A stretch of DNA of 64,000 bases from the NCBI RefSeq assembly GCF_000002595.2, contig NC_057019.1:5006880-5070879 (forward strand). The letters are read 5' to 3'. The notes beneath the pieces were generated by a model. It ran no database searches. It saw only the letters and a list, made by a program, of their open reading frames with translations, and was not told the DNA's origin. This DNA comes from Chlamydomonas reinhardtii (lineage: Eukaryota > Chlorophyta > Chlorophyceae > Chlamydomonadales > Chlamydomonadaceae). Positions 15,343 to 25,900 of this stretch are shown in pieces. Numbering within the stretch: position 1 is the first letter of the stretch; each line of letters starts with the position of its first letter. The translations under genes and the position numbers were made by a program.

Positions 15343-18300
15343 ATGGCCAGCGCCGGTGCCACCGCCCCGACAAACGTTCAGAACTCACAAAAGACGCCTG
15401 TCACCATCATCACTGGCTTTCTAGGGGTGAGACCAGGACTCGATAGCTGCTCGGGTTCGTTCCCTGGCGCGGAGAAACCAGCGCGGCAGTGGTCAGCGGT
15501 GATGCTGACGCGCCTGTGTGTCCTTTCCATAGGCTGGCAAGACTACCCTTCTAAATTACATTCTCAAGGAGAAGGGAAGCCGGAGCATTGCTGTGATTGA
15601 GGTGCGCGGGCAAAGGTCAAATGCCGGTATTGCCTTGCCGGGCGGGGGGCCGCTGCGAGCTAGGTGGGGTCCCTGGCTATCCTGGGCAGGTGGTAGGGAT
15701 TTTGAGGGGCCCAACAGCTACTTTGGCTTGCTCAAACCTCTAACGCACTTCAACGGCGTCCTGACCGCGCTGCTGTTGGTCGTTTGCGGTCGCACAGAAT
15801 GAATTCGGCGAGGTGAACATCGACCGCGAGCTGGGTAAGTTAACAGCACGGAACTGGGGCCGCAACGGAGTCCGTCGGTATAGGTTGGCGGATGTCTTGA
15901 CCAACCTCGGTTTCGTCCTCGCCGCAGTGGCCGCCAACCTGCTAGCAAAGGAGGACCTCGTTTCGCTGGAGAATGGCTGCGTGTGCTGCTCGTTGCGGAA
16001 GGATATCGTCAAGGCGTTCGCCGAGATTGAGCGCAGGAGCAGGCAGGCGGGAGGCAAAAAGGTTGATGCGATCGTGCTGGAGACTACCGGCCTCGCGGAC
16101 CCAGCGCCTGTGGCGTTCACCTTCTTCGCCAACCCGTGGATTGCCTCGCGTTTCCGGCTCGACAGTATCATGTGAGCCTTGCATGCTTAGGCCTGCTGTT
16201 TTTGCGCCGCTACTGGTCGCTTGAGTTTGCGCTGATGCCACTTGTGCCCCTGCGCCGCGCAGTTGCGTCGTGGACGCGCGCTACTTGATGCAGGTGAGCT
16301 AGGGGCAAGCTGCCGGCGCGCTGGTACCCGTCCGTTGTCTGTCGTCAGTGCACTGACCCCCGCGTTTCCTATGGTCGCAGCATTTGGAGGACGGCAAGCA
16401 CTCGGATGGCACCGTGAACGAGGCGGTGCAGCAAATAGCCTTCGCGGACCTCATCCTGCTTAATAAAATTGACTTGGTGAACTCTGAGGAGCAGAAAAAG
16501 CAGGTGCTGGGCGCCATTCGCGCTGTTAACAACTCAGCGCGCATCGTGGAATGCCAGCTCAACCAGGAGACGGGGCGCCCACACATGGACATGCTCCTCT
16601 TCAACAACCTGTTTTCCGTGAACCGCGTGCTGGAGGTCAGTGCTGAAGTACGAGAGGCGTAGCAGATATGACTGCAGCGCAGTGGGGTTCCGATGACCAG
16701 GTGACCCAGGCAATGCACATACTTCGTGTCGGCCTGCTCAGCCGGCACAGGGTTTTCTTTCGGCAGTCATCAGCCTGCAGCTGTATACGTGCTGAGTGAA
16801 TGGGGGCCAAAAAGGTTGCGCGCTATCAGCTGTTCAGACCCCGGAACGGATATATGGGTTGTAGGTGGGTTGGAGGGTAGGATGACGACTGGCAGTCCGG
16901 CATACCCGACAGTCCGCATGCGACTGACTTGCTCGCCACCTGCGGGCCTGCCTGCCCCCTGCAGCAAATCGACCCGCAGTTTTTGGATTCCGACTCGGAC
17001 GACGACGCGGAGGATGAGGAGGAGGCGCCGTCGCCGCAGTCAGGCACGCAGGCGCAGCAGGACCAGGCGTCACGTGCAGCCAAGGGGCAAGCGGCGGAGC
17101 CGGGCGCAGCGGCGGGCGCGGACGCAGGGGCAGGGCCTGGGTCAAAAGCAACGGCGGAGGCCAGCGCCGGCTCCAAAGCCGGCGCAGGCTGCTGCGGGTC
17201 AGGCGAGGGGAAGGGGAAGGCGGCCGTGGAGGACGAGGCGGCAGCTCGAACGGCAGGCGAGGCTGGGCCCAGCGGCAGCAGCGCAGCTGACGCGAAAGCG
17301 AAGCTGCTGCAGAAGTACGCGGATAAGGGGTCAGTGGCGGGGCACAAGCACACGCGGGATGACAACTGCGAGGACAACTGCGAGGAGTGCCACATCGTGG
17401 ACGGCATGCCTATCAAGGTGCGGTGCTGTTGGGTCTGCGCGCCTGACTGATGACCCTGGGAACTAGCGTCAGGATTGTGCGGGGGCAGGTGGAGCAGAGT
17501 CCGGGCGACTGCCCGTGAGCAGGGTAGGACTCGCTGCTGGGTAGAACAATTGCGAAGTGGACTCTGCGAGCTAGGCTGCCAGGGAATGCCTGGTGCTGAT
17601 GCGGGGCCTCATGCAAGAGGAACGCCAGCGCGCGCGCAACACACGCGCATTGTACCAGCCAGGCTGACGGGTTGTGGCTGGGCGGTCACAGGGCGAGCGC
17701 AACCCGAAGCGGCGAGCCAAGCGGCTGCACGACCTGTCGGACGTGAGCAGCGTGGGCATCATGGCGCGCGGGCCGCTGGACGAGTACCGGTTCAACATGT
17801 ACATGCGGGACTTGCTCGCTGAGAAGGCGAAGGACATCTTCCGCTGCAAGGGCGTTCTGTCCGTGCACGTAAGCGGCGTTACGGGCCGGGGCTGCTCAGG
17901 GGCGTGGCGTGGTGCGGGTGCGGATGCGGATGCGTGCACCGTGCGTATCCCACGGAGAGCGCTGCGATGCTGGCAAGGAGGTGTGCCGGGTACGGAGTAT
18001 TCGTGTCCCAGGACAGCCGTATCGTGGTACTGAACTATTTCGCTTTGCCTTGGGCGCGCAGGGCTACGGCAGCACGAAATTCGTGTTCCAGGGCGTGCAT
18101 GAGACCATCTGCTACGGCCCGGCAGAACAGCCCTGGAAGCCGGAGGAGCAGCGTGTGAACCAGGTGGTCTTCATCGGGCGCGGCCTCAACCGCAAGGTAG
18201 GGCAAGAAGCTAACGGGATGGGCGCGGAATAGGCCGTTGCAGTCACAGTAACGCGTGCCATTACGCTGGAATGCGGGGCACATCAGCAACAGTACAAATC

Positions 18301-18737
18301 GGGGAACCTCGGGTCCTGGCCATACATCCTTGCCCCGCACCCGTGCTGCGGCTGCCTCAATCGTAACCATGCAACACCATTAAATGCAACTCGCAACTCA
18401 GGCGCTCATCGAGGGCTTCCGCACGTGCGTGTGGGTGCCGCTTCCGGACGGCTGGGACGAGTTCCGTGACACAACCACCAAACAGCCGTTCTACGTGAAC
18501 CGCAACACGGGCGAGAAGTCATGGACGCGGCCGGAGATCGCCTGCGCGCGGGTCGTGGCAACGCAGGGCAAGACGCAGCAGCCCTCGCAGCTACTGCCCC
18601 GCCGCACGGCGTCCACCGTGGGCCAACTGGCGTTGCAGCAGGCGGCGGCGGCGGCGGCCTCGGGCGCGGTGGCACCAGCGACGGCGTCGGCCAAAGCAGG
18701 GGGCGCAGCCTCAGCAGCAACGGAGGTAGCGTCCTAG
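15343..18737 (+). CDS. CobW/COG0523 metallochaperone GTPase with C-terminal WW domain
   Basis: Ten exons fit: 15343-15426, 15533-15601, 15798-15834, 15928-16171, 16263-16293, 16381-16635, 16965-17417, 17692-17868, 18062-18196, 18402-18737 (606 residues). COG0523 GTPases (ZNG1 group) pass zinc or other metals to client enzymes. The P-loop GFLGAGKTT is at 25-33, NEFGEVNIDREL follows, the metal site NGCVCCSL (CxCC) is at about 79-86, ETTGLADPAPV is switch-like and NKID is at 183-186. Exon 7 adds a 150-residue acidic, then Ala/Gly-rich linker ending in a Cys/His segment (KHTRDDNCEDNCEECH), a possible extra metal site. The CobW C-terminal domain follows (SSVGIMARGPLDEYRF to VNQVVFIGRGLNRK, ALIEGFRTC). 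Directly behind it is a WW domain at about 510-540 (LPDGWDEF, FYVNRNTGEKSW, RP) with both Trp 23 residues apart. A poly-Ala tail ends the protein. Confidence 0.9.
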
Positions 18738-18990
18738 TCCATCGACTGGAGCCGGTATCGCGACACCCTCACTGATCCGCTTGGCGACTACAAAGGGGGG
18801 CTCGAGGCGCGACGTTAGGAAAGGCGTGATTGTGTGGGTGTTAACATTGTTCATGTCTGCAGCATTGGCAAGTGTTGACTGTCGGAACACTTAGTTCTTG
18901 CGTACAACGCCAGTTGACGCAATTGGTTGAAGCTTGGTGCGGCTGCTTGTTCAGCGCCAGTTGGGTGGGTATTGGTGACGCCAGGTTAAG

Positions 18991-19062
<72 letters not shown>
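18991..19062. repeat. (GT)n microsatellite
   Basis: Nearly pure GT tract in the 3' flank of the CobW-WW gene. Confidence 0.95.
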
Positions 19063-19064
<2 letters not shown>

Positions 19065-19639
19065 TCGGCGCTGTGCACGAGTATCAGGAAACTGCAGGGA
19101 CATAAATCAACTGACAGTTGGATGCCGGATTCAGGATGCATCGTGGCATCACGTAAATGAGTAGACCCTGGACTCTCCTAATTAACATAATCTTGGTGGT
19201 TTTGCTCGAGGCGCATACTTCGCTTCTTCACCCCAAAGTCCAGTTGAAGTGGCACGCTGGGCTAATACCACAGCATCCAGACGCCTCTCCACATCAATAT
19301 TGCATGGTGGTGTATGGTGGCCGGTTGGTGCACTGTCTGTGTAGGTGCACTGTGGGGTTTGTTACTCTTGACGTAAAACTGCTGGATGAGAAGACCTGGA
19401 CTCTGGAGACAAAGTACTGTGTGCGGGTGGGCTGTCGTGGCACAGCAGGGGGACTGAGTTGCTGAGCCTGGATCAAAGGACCCGGTGCACGCAAACTAAC
19501 AGACGGGCATGAGGGACACGAACTGTGGGGGGATGCAAACTGTAACAAGTTGCTTTTACATTGCATAAGCCAGAAACCATTTGAGGTCATGTGTTGATGA
19601 TCGGTGCAATTGAGCAGCGGCGGCACATTTACGTCCATT

Positions 19640-19750
19640 TGAGTGCGATGGGACAGGGCAAGGGGCAGGTTGGCGTAGTCCTGTGGCAGCGTGGCTGATA
19701 TAGCTGGGTCCCGTGAAACAAGTTACGCCCAACCCAGGCGCCAAACCAAC
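19640..19750 (+). repeat. Dispersed repeat, copy 1
   Basis: About 100 bases, including GGCTGATATAGCTGGGTCCC and ACAAGTTACGCCCAACCCAG, match the reverse complement of 49130-49229 with few differences. Similarity fades on both sides. No protein or terminal repeat is visible; the family is unknown. Confidence 0.8.
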
Positions 19751-19983
19751 ATGGGACAACGTCGGCCCCGCGCAAACGATTATTTGGCCCCTTTACCAGT
19801 ACCGCAATCCACACACATGTGAGTACCTGATGTCTCACATGTTCATGGCCACTTTCCAAACCAACACCTACGGTCCTACTGAGCTACACATGCAATTATC
19901 CGCCCTGCGTGGTTCCGTGTCACCTTGTGAACATGAGTCCTTCAATCGACCTTGCAAGTCGTCCATGGCCATGTTCAGGTCTC

Positions 19984-22900
19984 TTACAAAATATCTTCAG
20001 CGGCTGCACGCCGCGCACGCCGAGCCTTGGCAGCCGCCGCGGCCTCAAGCGCTGCCGCTGCTCGCGATGCGGCATCCGAGCGCAAGGACGATTGCGCAGA
20101 GACCCCTTGCCCGACGTCAGCCCCGCTCGCAACCCGCTCACGCTCACGCCTGCTGCCGTCGCCAGAGGCTGCGGGCACACTGGGCGTCATTTCCGCCCGC
20201 GCTTCCCGCCGAGTGGTTGCGCTAGGCGCGATGCTGGCGCTACCCGTATCTCGCGCCTTGACCGCAGCTGACGCCTGCTCGCTACCGCTGGACCCAGGGC
20301 CCACCTGGGCTCCGGCCGAGGCCATCCCTGCTGCGGGCTTAGCAACCGCCGAGGCGCCGCCGCCGGCGCTGGAGCCAGCTAACGCCGCGGCGGCCGTGAA
20401 GCAGCGCACGTTTAGTGCGTACCTCCGCAGCCACGTGTCCACCTCCTCGCCCAACAGCTCCTGCAACCGTGCGCTGCACGCCTCGGCCTCGCCCGCGCCC
20501 GCCACGTCCGCAGCCAGCTCTGAGGCAGGCCGGTAGCGGCGTGAGCGCTGCCGCGAGGCCACAGCCGACGCCAGCACGACCTGCATCCATAGGAAAGAAA
20601 CGCCACATGTGAGGCCATCGTCGGGTTGCGACACTGTCCCTTGTGCCTCACACCAACCAGCACAGCCTGTGGTGACAGGGGCCACCTAACGACGCGATGC
20701 GGCGTGGCAGATCGCACGCGCCACTACGCCCACAACCACGACGCATTCTTCCCTCTTCGTCCAGTCCCTTTCCCTTCCTCCTCGCACCTTGCCCTCCTCC
20801 AGCTCGTCGGCCAGCCCCTCCGACAGCAGCGGCCGCAGCGCCGCCGCCAGGAACTGCAGGTCCGCCCACAGCTGCAGTAGCTGCTCCACACGCACGCCGC
20901 CCGACGCGCCCGAGCTGGATGCCTTGGCCGAGGCGCCGGCGGCAGCCAGGGTGCTGTAGGCTTTGCCCAGGTGCTCCACCAGGTGCTCCGCCAGCGCCAC
21001 CATGAAGGGCCGCAGGTTGCCTGGGCGGGGCGGAAGTGGGTAGGTGGTTGGTTGGTTGGTTGGTTGGGGGGTGGGGGTGGGGGAGGAAGTTGAAGGGCTG
21101 GGGAGACAGAAGGATGTTTGGCATAAGCACACGGTGGGCAGATGGGCAGAAAGTGGGGCTGGTAGGACACTAGGACCCTGTGCGCTGCGACATGTCAGGT
21201 AGCTCCCCACATGCTTAGTGCACCAGTACTTGGTGACGCATCCGGCAGCATCGCGCTGAAGTACTAGGCCGCGATGCGTGCCTGGACAGGAGCAAACATT
21301 CACAGAACCCCACCCAGTGGGCCGCTCACTTGGGCTGTACGCAAGGGCCTCGTTGTGAATGGAGTTCAGCAGCTGCAGCACCGACACGCAGCCGGCACTG
21401 GGGCCAGAGGGGTACGGCAAGAGCGCCGCTTCCGCCGCTTCCGCCGCTTCCGCCGCCGCCTGCGCCTTGGGCCGCCGCGCCCCGCCCTCCATGCCCGGCG
21501 CTGCCACCACCGCCGCCGTCGCGGCGGTCGCCGCCGCCTCAGGCGACTGCGGCAGGGGCGCCGTCTCCGACGCCACGTAGCGCTGCACGGCGGCCTTGAC
21601 TGCCGCCTCCTTGCGAGCGAGGTAGCTGGACCCCAGCGCCTCGTTGGAGCGACGCATGGCGCCGGTCAGCTCCCGCAGCCGGCGCTGGCAGGTGGTCGAC
21701 GCCTCCGCCGAGGCTGCATGCAAGAGCAGCGAGCGAAAGGAGCATAGAGTTAGGCAGCAGTAAGCTGGAACGAACAAGAATCGCGAGCATGCGCAGCGGA
21801 AGCTGTATTGCTGATAGGAGGCTCGGCGCGTGGAGGTTGGCAGCATGCGGCGCACTCACGAGCGAGCAGACGCCGGTAGCGCTCCATGACACCCGGCATG
21901 ACGCGTGTGCGGATGACCGCGGAGTTGCTGATCACCAGCAGCACACGCACGTCGCTGCTGCTGCTGCCGCCACTGCCGCCGCCCACCGTGCCATCCCCGC
22001 CGCCCGCGTCCAACGCATCCGCCACAGCTGCCGCGCTGCCGCCCATGCTGATGCTACCAAAGCCGCCAGCTGACATGCGCGAGCCCGGGGCAGGCGAGCC
22101 TGCGCCCGAGGCCGAAGCGGCGCCCATGCTGTTGCTTGACACGCCCCCAAGCGAGGAGGCCGCATCCTGCCCTATGGAGTCTAGGGCCTTCAGCCCTTTA
22201 GCGGTGCTGGTGCGGGACACGCCGTTGCCGTTACCGCCGGCACCCGCTGCCGCCGCCTCGGCGTACAGGCTGCGTGCGTACTCGGCCAAGGCTTCACTCA
22301 GCAGCGAAAAGCAAGCCAGCACTGAGCTCTGCATGGGGAGGGCGGACAATAAGGGAACGTGACCGGATGCAAGTGCCATAGACCCACAGTCGCACGACAG
22401 CGCGATGAGACAGGCGTGCGCTCCATGTTGCTGTAGGTGATGCGGCGCTGATATTTTGTGGTTGCGGATACACCTCACGCCCGTTCCACGTTGGGTACGT
22501 CAGAGAGCACAAGCCTATGACCCCACCTGCATGGGTTTCCAGCTGGACTCTGCCGCCACCTCCTCCATGCCGCCTGCCGCCTCCGCCACTGACTGCAGCG
22601 GCCACTGGTAGTGCAGCAGCGCCACGCCAACCTCCTCCTGTGCGGAGGTGACACCAGCAGGCTCCGCGGCATGAAAGTACGGTGCTGAGGTGCTGGTCCC
22701 AGCACCGGACACCATAGCACTTGGTAAGCCCTTACACAGCTGATTACCTAGCCTGTAACACAGCCCTGTTGCAATCCAGGCTTACATTAGACCCCAAAGC
22801 CCCAAACCTACCTCCAGCCGTCGTGGCAGCACCGTCACCGGCTGCTGGTCCGCCGCAAGCAAGTCGAGCCTGTGCAGGGCAGACAGAGCAAGCGAGCGAG

Positions 22901-25900
22901 CGTGGCGGTGTGAGCAATATCACAACCCCACGTAGCCGCACACACGTTGACAATACAATTCCCCACCCCGCAACTCCCCAAAAGCCCTGCCCAGCGCCCT
23001 TCGACCACACCACAGCCAATGTCTTGCCGCATCACCCAAGCCGTGGGCGCACACCTCGCACCGCACCTGAAGTCGTCTACGGCGAACAGCGCCAGAGGCA
23101 GCTCCGCCAGGTGGTCGCCCAGCACGCCCACATGGGAACCCAGCGCCGCACTCACGCCGCCGCGCAGTGTTGACAGCGCGCGGCTGCCCACGCCCACCGC
23201 CCGCAGCGAGCGCCACAGGTGGCAGGCGTCCTGGACGGAGGGAAAGCGATAGAGATAGAGCTATGGCTATCAAGGCCATACGGTATAGATCCATATGCGC
23301 CGAGGCACAGGCCGTGTGAGGTCTGTATCGGTGGTCCGAGCGTGCTAAGGCCAAGCTGGAATGCATGGGCGCGACTGAGGAGATGACTCACCATGACCAG
23401 GAGTGGCAGGCCGGGCTGCATGGGTCCGGCTCGAGACAGCGACTGTACCGCACGTCTGCAGGCAGAAGCAACAAGCACACAACGGCGCATGCGCGTGTAA
23501 CCGAGGGCTGAAGCATTGCAGGCGCATGCATGTTTGTCTGCAAGCCTGGCGCCGACGCTCCCACCTTTCCTCTCCATCTACCACGAGCCCGGTAACATCG
23601 ACACATACGCACATACACATCGTGCTATCCTTACAGAATACTCACTTGAGCCGCTGCGCGTACTTGGCGCACAGCTCCTCCACCAAGCGCCGCGCCAGCG
23701 AGGGCCCGCGCCCCAGCCCCTCCCGCGTATCCTCTTCCAGGTCCGGCTGATTGCCGTACTTGGCGCTGTGGCACGTGGCCCAGAGCCCCGGCACCGCCCA
23801 TAGCAAGGTCGCCGACACGGCACACACGTACGACACCCACTGCCGCTGCGCCGCCGTCAGCACTGGCTCTGGCGCCAGCGACGACGTCGGCAGCGGCTCG
23901 ATGGCGGCCGCGCTGGCCGCCGCGGCGGCCGCCGCCGCGGCGGCGGAGGCAGCGGCTGCGCCGCCGCCGGCTAGACCAGCAGAGAGCACGTCCACACCGG
24001 CGGCGTAGCTCCCTCCTGGGTCCTGCACGAGCCGTCGCATTTCTATCCGGATATGGTACGGCAGGGGCGGCGCGCTGGCGTCGGCAGCGAAAGGCGACGC
24101 CGTCGTCGCGCCGACGCTGCCCTGCCACTGCAAGAAAGCCGCCTCCGCCGCCTCTGCATCCTCGTCCAAGTCGCTTAGCGACGCAACGTCCTCGCCGTCC
24201 TCCTCCCGCTCCTCCTCCTCCTCGTCGCCCTCCCCATTCCCGCCCCTGCCAGCAGCGCCGCCACCCTCCTTGCCGGGTTTGCTTCCAGTCCCCGCACCGC
24301 CGCCGCCGCCAGCCGCGCCGCCGTCCAACGCGGCCGAAGCGCCTCGCCCCAGAGCCTGCTTTGACGTCAGCGAGGAAATGGAGGCCTGCAGGGCGGCCAC
24401 GCCGCCGGGCGCCGCGCTGGTGGCACTGCCGCCCGCTGCGGTGCTGCTGGCGGCGGCGGGCACGCTGGCGCCAGTGGCCTTCATCCAGGCCGCCACTAGC
24501 AGCTCCAGCTGCTCCGTGTGCCGCTTGTCGCAGGCCTGCGTGGCAAGCATGGAAAGCATGGCAGCGCCCAAGCGCGTGTTGCCCATGCATGATCCAGGCT
24601 CACTGCGTTCAAGCCCATATGGCACGAATGCCGCACACGTGCAACACGCACACACACCAGTTGCATGCCCACCTCTATCCGGCTGTTCACGTGCGCCTCC
24701 AGCTTTTTAACGTACAGCCGCATTGCGTCCTCCTCCCGCGCCGCCGGCAGCTTCTCCTGCGGGTGGGCCGAGACACGTGTCAGCGGCCAGCGGGCATGGC
24801 AGGCGAATGCGGCGGCTCAAGACAAGGCAGCCTGCATGCGTGGCGCTGCGCCGAGCTTGCACGTGCTGACCCATCGCCGACGTGAAAACCTTCTTGCCAC
24901 ACCTGCCGCACGAAAGCCAGGAACACGAGGTAGTCCGGCAGCTGCGCCAGGCGCTGCTGGCCCTGAGCCTCCGCCCCTCCCTCGTCGCCCGCCGCAGCTA
25001 CAACAGCAACCACGCCTCCGCCGGCCGCGCCGCCGCCGCCACCGCCGCCTCGTTTGCCGATGCCGCCCGCTCCACCGCCACCTGCTGCCGCCACGCCGAA
25101 CAGAACCAAGGGACCGTCTTGTCCCATTGGCCGGCCCTGCTCCGGCGGCGGCTCCGCCACCAGCTGGCGCACCGCCAGGTACACCTCCGTCACGCGCTGC
25201 GGCCAAGGTGAAACCAGAAAGTCCCAAAGTATCAATAGATTGTACCTTACACAAGCGTTCTTAAATATAGGCTAGTACGCTTCTGTACGAAGCGACGATG
25301 GCCAGGCGAGCTAACAACATCGGAAGTGGATTAGCACAAAGGAGATCCCCCCTAGCTCCGCTTCAGCCCCACCTTCTCGATCTCCGCATACAGGCTGACC
25401 CAGACGCGCGCCGACGTGGCGGTGGGGCGGATGAGCATATTGGCGCGCTTGTACTCCCGGACCACCTGGCGCGTTGGTTTCATCACAGGAAGGATGAGCG
25501 AAGGGGGAACAGGCCTTCGTGTCGCATCCTGCCTTCCTCCCAGCCCTCAGCAGCCCCTCCCGGCCCCTCTGCAGCCCCTTGCCTCCTCCGCTCTTTCCAC
25601 TCACCCGCCCTCCCAACCACCCGCCCGCCATCCCACCTGATCCAGCTCGCCGCGCCCAGCCAGCTCCATGACGCGCGCCGGCGCCGCGAACAGCGCGTCG
25701 AAGCGCTGCAGCAGCCCCGCCACCGCCCGGATGCGATCGGCCTTGGCGGCACGGTCCAGGATGGGGCCGAACGTGCGCCGCGCGTTGTTTTCCACCTGGG
25801 GCGGGGGTTGCGGCGGGGTTGGGTTGGGTTGGGCTGGGTTGGGGTAGGAATGGGGGTGCGTGGCGGCGGAAGTGGTGGAGAGAGGCAAGGAAATGGATGG

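Larger units (their letters stand above)
18738..19983. other. Convergent intergenic region (CobW-WW / SEC5)
   Basis: The genes on both sides end here. It contains a (GT)n tract at about 18991-19062, a TGTAA at 19541-19545 that could end the CobW-WW transcript, and one copy of a dispersed repeat at about 19640-19750. Open frames here have no recognisable domain. Confidence 0.55.

Noticed and set aside
19157-19465. Hydrophobic plus-strand open frame after the CobW-WW gene
   Set aside because: Lies in the convergent 3' flank, has a TGTAA soon after, and matches no protein pattern.
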